DNA of 38,253 nucleotides from the NCBI GenBank assembly GCA_017441505.1, contig JAFRXL010000035.1, positions 1 through 38,253 of the forward strand. The letters are read 5' to 3'. How positions within the stretch are numbered: the first letter of the stretch is position 1; each line of letters begins with the position of its first letter. This DNA is from Ruminococcus sp. (GTDB lineage Bacteria; Bacillota; Clostridia; Oscillospirales; Ruminococcaceae). The position numbers and the translations under genes were made by a program. Of this stretch, positions 1 through 8,839 are shown piece after piece. The notes below the pieces were generated by a model. That model made no database searches. It was not told the origin of the DNA and worked only from the letters and a program-made list of their open reading frames with translations.

Positions 1-506
1 GCCATAGGAGCGAGGCAGTTTGTTGTGCATGAAGCAGCAGAGATGATCTTGTCATCCTTTGTAAGAGTCTTCTCGTTAACGCTGAATACGATTGTAGGAA
101 GATCGTTGCCTGCAGGAGCAGAAATAACAACCTTCTTAGCACCAGCATCGATGTGAGCCTGTGACTTGTCCTTTGAGCAGTAGAAACCTGTGCACTCGAG
201 AACTACGTCAACGCCGATCTCACCCCAAGGAAGCTCTGCAGCGTTAGCCTTAGCGTAGATTGTGAGTGTCTTACCATCAACTGTGATAGTACCTGCTTCA
301 TCATCAGCAGAAACTGTGTGAAGGTTCTCACCGATCTTTCCGCAGTAACCACCCTGAGCTGTATCATACTTGAGAAGCTGAGCGAGCATTGAAGGCTTTG
401 TAAGATCGTTGATAGCAACTACCTCATAACCCTCAGCATCAAACATCTGTCTGAATGCAAGACGGCCAATACGGCCGAAACCATTAATAGCAACTTTAAC
501 TGACAT
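1..506 (-). CDS. gap: Glyceraldehyde-3-phosphate dehydrogenase, N-terminal part
   Basis: This glycolytic enzyme oxidises glyceraldehyde-3-phosphate to 1,3-bisphosphoglycerate with NAD in the cytosol. The first 168 codons are present; the C-terminal half lies outside the window. The protein starts [20 protein letters not shown], the NAD-binding Rossmann motif, and reaches the catalytic loop [10 protein letters not shown], with the nucleophilic Cys at about residue 160. The ATG at 504-506 is preceded by AGGAGG. A sigma-A promoter lies just upstream on the same strand. Identification is secure; the pathway role follows from the family. Confidence 0.97.
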   Translation of the reverse strand, partial: MSVKVAINGFGRIGRLAFRQMFDAEGYEVVAINDLTKPSMLAQLLKYDTAQGGYCGKIGENLHTVSADDEAGTITVDGKTLTIYAKANAAELPWGEIGVDVVLECTGFYCSKDKSQAHIDAGAKKVVISAPAGNDLPTIVFSVNEKTLTKDDKIISAASCTTNCLAPM

Positions 507-537
507 TGGATATACCTCCTAAAATTTTTATATTTCT

Positions 538-566
538 ATTATACTCCAATCCGGAAATTTTTTCAA
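538..566 (-). promoter_or_regulatory. Sigma-A promoter of gap
   Basis: On the minus strand, TTGAAA (561-566) and a perfect TATAAT (538-543) are separated by 17 bases, about 30 bases upstream of the gap start codon. This predicts strong constitutive expression. Confidence 0.75.
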
Positions 567-706
567 GTGCTTAGATAAAAAAATAACAGATTTTTTTCTA
601 ATTGTGCACATTACACACTGTTCGAAGAACTGACAAGTAAAATTTTGTTAATTATTTCGCCTGATATTTTCTTGTCTATCCTATTCCATTTTAATAAAAA
701 ATGTAG

Positions 707-712
707 TATAAT
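707..712 (+). promoter_or_regulatory. Possible -10 box for the 756 gene
   Basis: A perfect TATAAT lies 43 bases before the start codon, but the expected -35 position (684-689, TTCCAT) is a poor match. The rest of the 507-755 gap is AT-rich and holds the gap promoter; I saw no RNA gene in it. Confidence 0.4.
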
Positions 713-755
713 AAATAGTGTAGAAATATTTTAGACAGATGAAAGAAGGTCGATG

Positions 756-1511
756 ATGAAGAACATTGAAAAAATGATCGAGCTTTTTGATAATCCGTAT
801 GCAATGGAGTTCCTTGAAAAGAATGATAATAATATCAGATACGCTGTTACACGAATTGCGGCTTCATGCGAGCTTCTGAAAGATATGGTCAAAAACACAA
901 GCAAAGAAGACGGCGACGAAATAATTGAAAATATCCGCATAATGTGCAGGACTATCATACGTGAATCTGCTCTCAATAATGTGTTCGGATTTATGAACAA
1001 GGATAAAAGACTTATCGATACCGACCAGTTCCTTGAGGACTTCGCAGCCGGCTGTCTCAGCATACTTGGCGACAAATGTTTTATAAGGATCAACAGAGAG
1101 ACTAAAGGTTTTATATATATGCATGAGGAGCTTCTGCGTTACTATCTGCTGTGTTTCCTCAGAAAAAAGATGCTTTCTGCACCCGATAAGACCTTGGAGG
1201 CTGATGTAGGTACGGAAATAAATGGGAATATTGTCACTATCTATCTGAAAACTGGATCTGTTGATGCGAAAGAAAATTCAGATGATACCGAGATGCTCGA
1301 CAGCTTTTTCGCTGAAAATTATGATGTGATCTGCCGTGCGGTCGAGGAGAAGCTCAACGTTAAGATTCGGGTTGAGAATGATGCGGTCTATATAGATGTG
1401 CCGGAGGCTGAAACCGGTAACGAGCTTTCCTTCAGGTCGCATCAGATATATTTCGATGACGGCTCTTTTTCTATATTTAATGTTATGCTCAGAGATATTT
1501 ACGAAAACTGA
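756..1511 (+). CDS. Unassigned cytosolic protein, possibly degenerate histidine-kinase-like
   Basis: I do not recognise this 251-residue protein. It has no signal peptide or membrane segment. The N-terminal third is helical (AVTRIAASCELLKDMV, then a second helix ending IIRESALNNVFGF), and the C-terminal part (FFAENYDVICRAVEEKLNVKIRVENDA) reads like the end of a GHKL ATPase fold. That resembles a DHp plus ATPase arrangement, but I see no phospho-acceptor His in a kinase motif and no clear N or G box, so the kinase idea is weak. Two in-frame ATGs exist, at 753 and 756. The second has better spacing (6 bases) from GAAAGAAGG at 741-749. It is monocistronic, and a strong promoter for the next operon follows. 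Confidence 0.75.
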   Translation: MKNIEKMIELFDNPYAMEFLEKNDNNIRYAVTRIAASCELLKDMVKNTSKEDGDEIIENIRIMCRTIIRESALNNVFGFMNKDKRLIDTDQFLEDFAAGCLSILGDKCFIRINRETKGFIYMHEELLRYYLLCFLRKKMLSAPDKTLEADVGTEINGNIVTIYLKTGSVDAKENSDDTEMLDSFFAENYDVICRAVEEKLNVKIRVENDAVYIDVPEAETGNELSFRSHQIYFDDGSFSIFNVMLRDIYEN

Positions 1512-1585
1512 ACACGAGTTTTTCACAATTTCAACACCTATATATTTTTTTAAGCAACTTATACAGAAAAAATATGAGCTTTTTG

Positions 1586-1614
1586 TTGACGATAATCAAA
1601 AAATGTTATATAAT
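1586..1614 (+). promoter_or_regulatory. Sigma-A promoter of the CYTH-phoH-ybeY-era operon
   Basis: TTGACG (1586-1591) and TATAAT (1609-1614) are separated by 17 bases. The predicted transcript start near 1621 leaves a leader of about 45 bases before the CYTH start codon. I saw no terminator between the preceding gene and this promoter. Confidence 0.78.
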
Positions 1615-1664
1615 ATATTTGGGGTACTATGTACCTTGGTAATTTTTTATTTCGGAGATGTTTT

Positions 1665-2189
1665 ATGGCAAAAGGAATCGAGATCGAAAGAAAGTTCCTT
1701 GTGGAACTTCCGGATGTCAAAAGGCTGAATGTAAAAAGAAAAATTGGCATCACTCAAACCTACCTGAACAGAGGTAAAAATGACTCTCAGCGTAGAGTCC
1801 GCAGGATCGCTGAGGACGGCAGGGTTAAGTATGTCTACACTGAAAAAGTCTTTCTCTCTCCTTTGACAAGAGAGGAAAATGAATATGAGATAAGCCGTGA
1901 AGAGTATGACAGGCTCCTCACTCAGAGAGACCTTGCTCTGACTCCCGTTCAGAAGGTGCGTTATTGTTTCGATTACCATGACCAGCTCTTTGAACTGGAT
2001 ACCTATCCTTTCTCGGACAAGCTGGCTATTATGGAACTGGAACTCAGGTCAACTTCTCAGCATATTGATCTGCCAGACAGCGTTAAGGTCTTGGGAGATG
2101 TTTCTGCTGATAAGAAGTACTCAAATGCAGCTCTGGCTAATGCAGGAGCTTTTCCCGGTGAGTATCATAAAAGATCGGAGAACTGCTGA
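1665..2189 (+). CDS. CYTH domain protein (triphosphate tunnel metalloenzyme family)
   Basis: This 174-residue protein opens MAKGIEIERKFLV, the ExExK signature of CYTH enzymes, which bind triphosphate and divalent metal inside a beta tunnel. Further family features are the basic strand SQRRVRRI, acidic strands ENEYEISREEYDRLL and AIMELELRS, and a C-terminal KYSNAALA segment. No CHAD domain is attached. Members hydrolyse inorganic triphosphate, thiamine triphosphate or make cAMP; the substrate here cannot be chosen from sequence. The start at 1665 follows CGGAGATG; an upstream in-frame ATG at 1629 lacks a ribosome site and lies at the predicted leader. The stop overlaps the phoH start by one base (TGATG), suggesting coupling. 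Confidence 0.88.
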   Translation: MAKGIEIERKFLVELPDVKRLNVKRKIGITQTYLNRGKNDSQRRVRRIAEDGRVKYVYTEKVFLSPLTREENEYEISREEYDRLLTQRDLALTPVQKVRYCFDYHDQLFELDTYPFSDKLAIMELELRSTSQHIDLPDSVKVLGDVSADKKYSNAALANAGAFPGEYHKRSENC

Positions 2190-3160
2190 TGGCGGAGAAA
2201 TTTGTAGAAGTAAACGATCCGGATCAGCTCGCTGAACTTTTTGGTCAGCTCGACGGCAATGCTGAGCGTATCCAGAAACAGTACAACGTTTCTGTCGTAA
2301 GCCGTGACGGACGTATAAAAGTTATCGGCGATGAGGCAAATGTTCAGGCAGCTGCAAAGGCTCTTGAATCACTTGTCAATATCAATAATATGGGACATTC
2401 TTTGAACAGTCAGACCATAAGATATGTAACATCAATGGTCGAAGAAGGTATCGAAGGCGAGCTTGCCGAGCTTGGCGGTGACGGCATATGCGTTACTGCT
2501 TCCGGAAAGATACTCCGTGCCCGTACCGTCGGACAGAAAAGATATGTCGATGCCATAAAAAACAATACCATAGTGCTCGGGATCGGACCAGCCGGTACAG
2601 GCAAGACTTATCTTGCTGTCGCAATGGCTGTCAAGGCTTTCCGTGAGCATAAGATAAAGAAGATCATCCTAACTCGTCCTGCGGTCGAAGCAGGCGAAAA
2701 ACTGGGATTTTTACCCGGTGATCTTCAGGATAAGGTCGACCCTTATCTTCGTCCTCTTTACGATGCTCTCTTTGATATGTTCGGTGCAGAGAGTTTCGCA
2801 AGATATATGGAAAAAGGCATTATAGAGGTCGCACCTCTTGCCTACATGAGAGGACGTACTCTTGACGAGGCATTTATTATCCTCGATGAAGCTCAGAATA
2901 CTACTTCTGAGCAGATAAAGATGTTCCTGACACGTCTTGGAAATGAAAGCAGAATGGTCATAACAGGAGATATTACTCAGATCGATCTGCCGGAAGCTAA
3001 AAAGTCAGGCTTGGTTGAGGCTATAAAAGTCCTCAAGGGGATCGATGATATTGAGATCCACAGATTTACCGAAAAAGATGTAGTACGCCACCGACTCGTT
3101 CAGGACATAATCAAGGCGTACGAAAAGTATAATGAAGGGAGAATGAGAAATCATGGCTAA
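2189..3160 (+). CDS. phoH: PhoH family ATPase (YbeZ type)
   Basis: This 323-residue P-loop ATPase is typical in length. An N-terminal KH-like region (about 1-75) precedes the ATPase core with Walker A GPAGTGKT at 133-140, the conserved TRPAVEAGEKLGFLPGD stretch from about 162, and Walker B AFIILDEAQN at 228-237. PhoH-like proteins are linked to RNA metabolism and ribosome maturation together with YbeY, which is encoded immediately downstream with an 8-base overlap. The direct biochemical role of the family is not settled. The start ATG overlaps the CYTH stop codon. Confidence 0.95.
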   Translation: MAEKFVEVNDPDQLAELFGQLDGNAERIQKQYNVSVVSRDGRIKVIGDEANVQAAAKALESLVNINNMGHSLNSQTIRYVTSMVEEGIEGELAELGGDGICVTASGKILRARTVGQKRYVDAIKNNTIVLGIGPAGTGKTYLAVAMAVKAFREHKIKKIILTRPAVEAGEKLGFLPGDLQDKVDPYLRPLYDALFDMFGAESFARYMEKGIIEVAPLAYMRGRTLDEAFIILDEAQNTTSEQIKMFLTRLGNESRMVITGDITQIDLPEAKKSGLVEAIKVLKGIDDIEIHRFTEKDVVRHRLVQDIIKAYEKYNEGRMRNHG

Positions 3161-3665
3161 ATTAAAAGTATACGTTAAGAATAATCAGACAGAGGTCAAG
3201 GTACCGGTAGGTATCAGACTGCTCATAAGAAGATGCTGTCAGGCTGTTCTTGCAACAGAAAAATTCGGAAGAGATGCTGAAGTAAGCGTTTCATTCGTAA
3301 GCAATAATGAGATAAGAAATCTCAATAAGATATACAGAGATAAGGACAGCGTTACTGATGTACTCTCTTTCCCGCTTACAAGTGAGGACGGTACAGAAGA
3401 ACTCAATCCTGAGACAGGTGCTGTTCAGCTCGGAGATGTCGTTATATCGCTCGAAACTGCTGTTAAGCAGGCTCAGAATTACGGTCATTCTCTTGAACGT
3501 GAGGTAGGCTTCCTCACTGTACACTCAATGCTCCATCTCCTTGGATATGACCACGAGACAAGTCAGCTCGATCAGCGTATAATGCGTGAAAAGGAAGAGT
3601 CTGTTCTTGAAAAGCTCGGTATATCAAGAGATGCTACTTTCATCGTCAACGGAGATAACAACTGA
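3153..3665 (+). CDS. ybeY: Endoribonuclease YbeY, 16S rRNA 3'-end maturation
   Basis: This 170-residue zinc metalloprotein carries the family signature HSMLHLLGYDH, with metal ligands H124, H128 and H134, after the conserved DVLSFPL strand. YbeY takes part in 16S rRNA 3' processing and 70S ribosome quality control in the cytosol. It overlaps phoH by 8 bases and its stop codon overlaps the era start (TGATG), so phoH, ybeY and era are probably translated in a coupled way. This order is common in bacteria and matches the shared role in small-subunit maturation. Confidence 0.96.
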   Translation: MAKLKVYVKNNQTEVKVPVGIRLLIRRCCQAVLATEKFGRDAEVSVSFVSNNEIRNLNKIYRDKDSVTDVLSFPLTSEDGTEELNPETGAVQLGDVVISLETAVKQAQNYGHSLEREVGFLTVHSMLHLLGYDHETSQLDQRIMREKEESVLEKLGISRDATFIVNGDNN

Positions 3666-4558
3666 TGCCGAGAACTGCTTTTGTAACTATTGCCGGACGT
3701 ACTAATGCCGGAAAATCTTCTCTGCTCAACGCTATAATCGGCGAGAAGATAGCTTCTGTGAGCAATAAGCCTCAGACTACTCGTACACGTATAACAGGTA
3801 TCCGCAATATCGACGATGTTCAGCTCGTTTTCTTTGATACTCCCGGACTACATAAGCCTGTGAATAAACTGAGCGAACATATGCTGAATACGGTCAGGGA
3901 GTCGGTCAGCGATATTGATGCGGTCGTATTCATGATGGACTGCACCAAGAAGATAAATGAGCAGGAGCTTGAACTTCTCCGCTCTATGAATAAGTCCAAA
4001 ATGCCGGTCATTCTTGTGCTTAACAAGATAGACTTGCTCAAAAACAAGGATGATATTGCTCCAGTCATAGCCGAGCTTACTTCAAAGATAGAGTTCGAGG
4101 CTGTTATACCGGTAAGTGTTACTGAAAATAATGGTATCGACATAGTTATTGACGAGATAATAAAGCTCTCAGAAGAGTCTGTACACTTCTTTCCGGACGA
4201 TATGATAACTGACCAGCCGGAAAAAGTGCTTGCTGCTGAGATGATACGTGAGAAATTACTCATGCTCCTGAACGATGAAGTGCCGCATGGAATCGCTGTC
4301 GGAGTTGAAGAGATGAGCGAGCGTGATGATAAGGATATTCTCGATATATCCGCAGTTATCTACTGCGAGAAGGAGTCCCATAAAGGTATAGTTATCGGCA
4401 AGGGCGGTGCTATGCTCAAAAAGGCTTCTACTGCCGCACGTATCGAACTGGAGGATTTCTTCCAGATAAAAGTTAATCTTAAATGTTGGGTGAAGGTCAA
4501 GGAGGACTGGCGTAACCGTGAGGGTCTCATCAGGAACTTCGGACTTTCAGAGAAATAA
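3665..4558 (+). CDS. era: GTPase Era
   Basis: Era is a GTPase that binds the 3' end of 16S rRNA during 30S assembly. The 297-residue length is standard. The GTPase domain shows G1 GRTNAGKS (11-18), G3 DTPG (58-61) and G4 NKID (120-123). The C-terminal KH domain contains GIVIGKGGAM, with the GKGG loop at 245-248. G1 has Thr-Asn-Ala where most Era proteins have Pro-Asn-Val, and keeps the essential GKS. It is translationally coupled to ybeY. The 86-base gap after the stop contains TATAAT at 4620-4625 without a good -35, so a weak internal promoter is possible. Confidence 0.97.
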   Translation: MPRTAFVTIAGRTNAGKSSLLNAIIGEKIASVSNKPQTTRTRITGIRNIDDVQLVFFDTPGLHKPVNKLSEHMLNTVRESVSDIDAVVFMMDCTKKINEQELELLRSMNKSKMPVILVLNKIDLLKNKDDIAPVIAELTSKIEFEAVIPVSVTENNGIDIVIDEIIKLSEESVHFFPDDMITDQPEKVLAAEMIREKLLMLLNDEVPHGIAVGVEEMSERDDKDILDISAVIYCEKESHKGIVIGKGGAMLKKASTAARIELEDFFQIKVNLKCWVKVKEDWRNREGLIRNFGLSEK

Positions 4559-4644
4559 TTACCAGACATGATCACGGAGCTTCCGCTGATAATAAATACA
4601 GATCGTATCGATCAGCTATTATAATTATCTTGCGGAGGCTCAAT

Positions 4645-4761
4645 ATGTCTGAACAGATCTTATGGAATATTTTCGCCGAGACCGGCAGGATAGAGGACTA
4701 TCTCAGGTATTCGGCTTACAGGGATAATGAACATGATAACGGAAGAGGGAATCGTCCTTAA
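4645..4761 (+). CDS. yqzL: YqzL-like small protein
   Basis: This 38-residue open frame starts MSEQILWNIFAETGRIEDYL and resembles the N-terminal half of the small Firmicute protein YqzL (pattern xxWxxFxxTGxIexYL), which is found between era and recO in Bacillus and many clostridia. Position, orientation and motif all agree. The ribosome site CGGAGG (4633-4638) sits 6 bases before the ATG. The C-terminal part runs into recO in another frame, so the last residues (NEHDNGRGNRP) are constrained by the overlap. Function is unknown for the family. It is easily missed because of its size. Confidence 0.75.
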   Translation: MSEQILWNIFAETGRIEDYLRYSAYRDNEHDNGRGNRP

Positions 4762-5476
4762 AGAACGCTCAGTGGGCGAACAGGATAAATTTATCGATAT
4801 TCTTACAAAAACAAGGGGAGTTATCGAGGTCTGCGTAAAAGGTGCAAAGAAGATCACAGGCAGATCAGGCAGCTCCACTCAGCTTTTTGCGTATTCACGG
4901 TTCTGCATTGACCAGAGAGGTGAGCGTATGTACCTCAACAGTGCGGAGCCGATACATATTTTTTACGGTCTGAGAGATTCGCTTACTAAAATCTCTCTTG
5001 CTTCGTATTTTGCCGATGTACTGCGGTACTGCATCAATCCGGAAAGGCAGAATGAGGACATCATGCGGCTGTTTCTGAATACCATGTACTTCCTTGAAAA
5101 CGGCAGGCGTGATGAAAAGATGCTCAAAGCGATATTTGAACTCCGGCTTATGTCGGATACAGGCTATATGCCGGATATTGTTGCCTGCCGGAACTGCGGA
5201 GAATTTGAGCCGCAGGAGCTTTTCTTCTGCCTGAAAAGCGGAGGTTTCTACTGCTCGGACTGCTTTGTCGGCAATGGAAATGATGACTACATTAAGATAA
5301 AACTCCCTGTGCTCAGTGCTGTACGGCATATCGTGCTAACTGATTTCGACAGGCTGTTCAATTTCAGAGTTTCAGAGAGTACCCTTAGCAGGCTCTCTTA
5401 CGTTTCAGAGCAGTATATGCTCACTCATATTGAAAGAAATTTCCAGACACTGGATTTCTATAAATCGATAACATGA
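4733..5476 (+). CDS. recO: DNA repair protein RecO
   Basis: RecO loads RecA onto SSB-coated single-stranded DNA with RecR in recombinational gap repair. The 247-residue protein begins MITEEGIVLKERSVGEQDK, the family OB-fold start, and has a helical C-terminal domain with a four-Cys zinc site (CRNC, then C and CSDC in ACRNCGEF...FFCLKSGGFYCSDCF). The ATG at 4733 has AGGGA 8 bases upstream; an ATG two codons earlier at 4727 is too close to it. The 5' end overlaps yqzL by 29 bases. The stop lies just inside the 5' end of an upstream in-frame extension of mutS2. Confidence 0.95.
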   Translation: MITEEGIVLKERSVGEQDKFIDILTKTRGVIEVCVKGAKKITGRSGSSTQLFAYSRFCIDQRGERMYLNSAEPIHIFYGLRDSLTKISLASYFADVLRYCINPERQNEDIMRLFLNTMYFLENGRRDEKMLKAIFELRLMSDTGYMPDIVACRNCGEFEPQELFFCLKSGGFYCSDCFVGNGNDDYIKIKLPVLSAVRHIVLTDFDRLFNFRVSESTLSRLSYVSEQYMLTHIERNFQTLDFYKSIT

Positions 5477-5505
5477 TGCGGGAAGATGCCCGTAAGGTAT
5501 TAACT

Positions 5506-7896
5506 ATGGATAAATATTTAAAGACACTTGAACTTGATAAAATACTCGATATGCTCGCAGAGCTTACCTCTAATGAGGAGACAAGAAAAATGGCTCTGTC
5601 ACTTGAACCGGATAACGACCTCGAAAGAGTAAGGTATGAATGTCTGAAAACTTCTCAGGCTCTCGACCTCTCTGTACAGTTCGGAACTCCGCCGTTCAGC
5701 AATTTTAAAGATGTTACCGCAACGGCTGCAAGAGCTAAGTCCGGAGCAATAATCTCGCTGCGTGACCTCATGGACATCGCTGCGATGCTCAGACAGATAA
5801 AGGGACTTGCTGACTGGTACAGTCACTGCGAAAATATCGAAACTGAACTCAGTTACCTCTTCTCACGCTTACAGCCTAATGACTGGCTGCTCGAAAAGCT
5901 TGAACGCTCCATAATCTCAGAGAATGAGATAGCTGATGCCGCAAGTCCGGAGCTTGCTGCTATAAGAAGAAAGATAAACCGTGCTGGTATGCAGCTCAGG
6001 GAAACGCTGGATAAAATGGTAAAAAACAAGACCACTCAGCAGTATCTTCAGGAGAGCAATGTTACTATCAGGGACGGCAGATTCGTACTTCCTGTCAAAT
6101 CTGAGTACAGAGGACAGGTGAGCGGTCTTATCCATGATACTTCTGCGACCGGTCAGACTATATTCATCGAGCCTATGGCTATCGTCGAGGCTAATAATGA
6201 CATCCGTATCCTCGAAGGTAAGGAGCAGGAGGAGATCGAAAGAATTATCCGTGAGCTTTGCCGTGACTGCGGTGACTATGCGGATATTCTCAGTGAGAAT
6301 TACAAGGTCTGCACGGAGCTTAATCTGTATTTTGCAAAGTCAAATCTTGCAGCTAAGCTGAAATGCTCACTTCCGGAAATTACCGATGACGGCAGGATGT
6401 TCCTTAAAAAGGCACGTCATCCGCTTATAAGCATGAAAAAGGCTGTCCCGATAGACCTCTCTCTCGGTGAGGACTATCAGACACTCATCATAACAGGTCC
6501 GAATACAGGCGGTAAGACCGTAGCTATGAAAACCGCAGGTCTTCTGAGTGCGATGACTATGTGCGGACTGCTCATACCTGCTGCGGACGGCAGCCGTATA
6601 TCAGTGTACGACCATATCCTCGCTGATATTGGCGACAGCCAGAGCATCGAGCAGAATCTCTCCACATTCTCATCTCATACTAATAAGGTCATAGAGATTC
6701 TTGAAACCGCTGATGAAAGGTCACTCGTTCTGCTTGACGAGCTTGGTTCCGGTACTGACCCTGTTGAAGGTGCGGCTCTTGCAATATCCATTATCCGCCG
6801 ACTTATGGAAAACGGAGCAAAGCTCATGGTGACTACTCACTATCAGGAGCTTAAAGTTTTTGCGATAGACAGCGAAAATGTTGAGAACGCTTCCTGTGAG
6901 TTCGATATTGAAACTCTCAGACCTACATACAGACTTATAGTAGGTTCACCGGGAAAATCGAACGCTTTTGCTATATCTGAGAGCCTCGGTATGCCTGCTG
7001 ATATAATCAAGGACGCTAAGTCAAGAGTGAGTGAGTCCAATACAAGGCTTGAAGAGGTCATAGGCAAGCTTGAAGCTTCAAGAATAGAGCTTGAAAAGCT
7101 CAAGGAAGAGGCAGCTCATCTGAAAGCTGAGGCTGCTGAGCATGAAGAAAAGCTCCGCAAAGAACGTGAGGAGCTCGAAGCGAAGAAGGCTGATGAGCTC
7201 GAAAAAGCAAGACTGCGTGCTATGACCATAATCGAACAGACCAAGGCTGAGTCAAATGAACTCATTGACGAGCTTGAAAAGCTCCGCAAGGAAAAGGACA
7301 AGAAGGATTTCAGTGCTAATGTATCCGGTATGAAGTCCAGATCAAAGCAGAGCTTCAACAAAATGTACGACACTGCCAATCCTGTTGATAAGCATGACCC
7401 GAATGCGGACTATGTTCTGCCGAGAAAGCTCAAAAGAGGGGACACCGTATATGTTGTGGACCTCCAGCGTAAGGGCATAATTTCAGGTGATCCGGACGGA
7501 AGTGACTTCGTATTTGTACAAATGGGAGTCATGAAGACTAAGATGAATATTTCAAGGCTCAGACTTGAAGAAACGCCAAAAGTAACTGTAGGCGGCAAGT
7601 CTGCAAAGCCTAACAGAAGAATGAACAAGGTAGGTGTAAAAGCTGAACGCCGTGGAAAAATGGAGCTCGATATAAGAGGCTGTGCCTGCGATGACGGCAT
7701 ATATCAGCTTGATGCATTTATAGATCAGGCAGTGATGTCCAATATCTCGACTATCACTATAATCCACGGAAAGGGTACGGGACTTCTCAGACAGGCAGTC
7801 CATAAGAGACTTAAATCGCATCCTTCCGTAAAGACGTTCCGTCTCGGACTTTTCGGTGAGGGTGAGGACGGTGTTACTATAGCTGAACTGAAGTGA
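5506..7896 (+). CDS. mutS2: Endonuclease MutS2
   Basis: MutS2 is a MutS-family ATPase with a C-terminal Smr nuclease domain; known roles are limiting homologous recombination and, in Bacillus, rescuing collided ribosomes. From this start it has 796 residues. The ATPase shows Walker A GPNTGGKT (331-338) and Walker B LVLLDELGSGTDP with D411 and E412. A long Glu/Lys-rich coiled coil covers roughly 510-610. The Smr domain (about 722-796) has LDIRG, HGKGTG (H754 onward) and GEGEDGVT. The start at 5506 has TAAGG 8 bases upstream and yields the usual MDKYLKTLELDKIL. An ATG at 5473 would give the common ATGA overlap with recO but has no ribosome site. Confidence 0.95.
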   Translation: MDKYLKTLELDKILDMLAELTSNEETRKMALSLEPDNDLERVRYECLKTSQALDLSVQFGTPPFSNFKDVTATAARAKSGAIISLRDLMDIAAMLRQIKGLADWYSHCENIETELSYLFSRLQPNDWLLEKLERSIISENEIADAASPELAAIRRKINRAGMQLRETLDKMVKNKTTQQYLQESNVTIRDGRFVLPVKSEYRGQVSGLIHDTSATGQTIFIEPMAIVEANNDIRILEGKEQEEIERIIRELCRDCGDYADILSENYKVCTELNLYFAKSNLAAKLKCSLPEITDDGRMFLKKARHPLISMKKAVPIDLSLGEDYQTLIITGPNTGGKTVAMKTAGLLSAMTMCGLLIPAADGSRISVYDHILADIGDSQSIEQNLSTFSSHTNKVIEILETADERSLVLLDELGSGTDPVEGAALAISIIRRLMENGAKLMVTTHYQELKVFAIDSENVENASCEFDIETLRPTYRLIVGSPGKSNAFAISESLGMPADIIKDAKSRVSESNTRLEEVIGKLEASRIELEKLKEEAAHLKAEAAEHEEKLRKEREELEAKKADELEKARLRAMTIIEQTKAESNELIDELEKLRKEKDKKDFSANVSGMKSRSKQSFNKMYDTANPVDKHDPNADYVLPRKLKRGDTVYVVDLQRKGIISGDPDGSDFVFVQMGVMKTKMNISRLRLEETPKVTVGGKSAKPNRRMNKVGVKAERRGKMELDIRGCACDDGIYQLDAFIDQAVMSNISTITIIHGKGTGLLRQAVHKRLKSHPSVKTFRLGLFGEGEDGVTIAELK

Positions 7897-7928
7897 TATG
7901 ACGTAAAATAATTTATGGAGATGATCCG

Positions 7929-8837
7929 ATGGAAACTAAAATTACAGAGGTCATAACTACTGAAGCAGCTGCAGGCTCAACTTCTGTAACAGAGACTACT
8001 CAGGGGACTATACAAGAGAAAGTCAGCGAGACAGCCGACTTTTTCAGTGCAATTATAAATCATATACAGGAAGCTCTGCCGTCGCTGATACTGGCACTTG
8101 TCATAATAATCATCGGCGGACTTATAGTAAAGCTTATCTGCCGCATGGTGAACAAGACCATGACCAAATCAAATGTGGACGGTGCAGCTAAGAGTTTCCT
8201 TGTGTCATTCATAAGGATAATACTGTACATGGTCGTGCTGATAACAGTACTTTCAGTACTGAATGTGCCGATGTCATCCATAATAACGATACTTGGTGCG
8301 GCAGGACTTGCGGTCAGCCTTGCGTTGCAGAATTGCCTTTCAAATCTCTGCGGAGGTTTTATTATACTTTTTTCAAAACCATTTGCTGCCGGAGATACCA
8401 TAGAGATCGATAATACTGTAGGCAAGGTAATGTCAATAAATATCCTGTACACAAAGATAGAGACTTTTGACAAGAAATCAGTATTTATCCCTAACGGCAA
8501 AGTCTCTGATGCAAAGATAATAAATTATACTGAGACTCCGGAAAGAAGACTTGACCTTAAATTCAATATAAGCTATAATGCTGATTTCAGAAAAGCAAGA
8601 GAACTTGTACTCGGCATAATCAAGGAACATCCGCTGATATTGAAGACTCCTGAACCTGTAGTCAGGATGTCCTCGCACAACGACAGCTCAGTTTCGATCG
8701 ATGTGCTGATATATGTGAAGAACGATGATTATTTTGCTGAAAGATATAATATGATCGAAGCAGTTAAGGAATGCTTTGATGAGAACGGTATCGAGATCCC
8801 GTATGAACAGCTTGATCTCCACATCAAGGAAAGGTAG
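7929..8837 (+). CDS. Small-conductance mechanosensitive channel, MscS family
   Basis: This 302-residue channel relieves turgor when membrane tension rises. A Thr/Glu-rich N-terminus (1-45) precedes three membrane segments at about 51-71, 92-111 and 116-147. The third is the pore helix (ILGAAGLAVSLALQNCLSNL), rich in Gly and Ala as expected, and it leads into the conserved beta domain GGFIILFSKPFAAGDTIEI. The cytoplasmic vestibule domain follows, with IPNGKVSDAKIINY. Size and topology match the short three-helix MscS type (YkuT/YnaI-like core). It lies 32 bases after mutS2 and two bases before the phosphoesterase, so it is probably in the same transcript. Confidence 0.93.
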   Translation: METKITEVITTEAAAGSTSVTETTQGTIQEKVSETADFFSAIINHIQEALPSLILALVIIIIGGLIVKLICRMVNKTMTKSNVDGAAKSFLVSFIRIILYMVVLITVLSVLNVPMSSIITILGAAGLAVSLALQNCLSNLCGGFIILFSKPFAAGDTIEIDNTVGKVMSINILYTKIETFDKKSVFIPNGKVSDAKIINYTETPERRLDLKFNISYNADFRKARELVLGIIKEHPLILKTPEPVVRMSSHNDSSVSIDVLIYVKNDDYFAERYNMIEAVKECFDENGIEIPYEQLDLHIKER

Positions 8838-8839
8838 CA

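Noticed and set aside
620-630. GTTCGAAGAAC inverted repeat as a LexA box
   Set aside because: The orientation of the half-sites is opposite to the Firmicute GAAC-4-GTTC box and it is not near an SOS gene.
5473-5505. ATG at 5473 as mutS2 start, with ATGA overlap to recO
   Set aside because: No ribosome site lies before it, while 5506 has one and gives the usual MutS2 N-terminus. The ATGA overlap leaves some doubt.
8060-8500. Open frame on the minus strand opposite the mscS gene
   Set aside because: It is a shadow of the channel gene, with no ribosome site.
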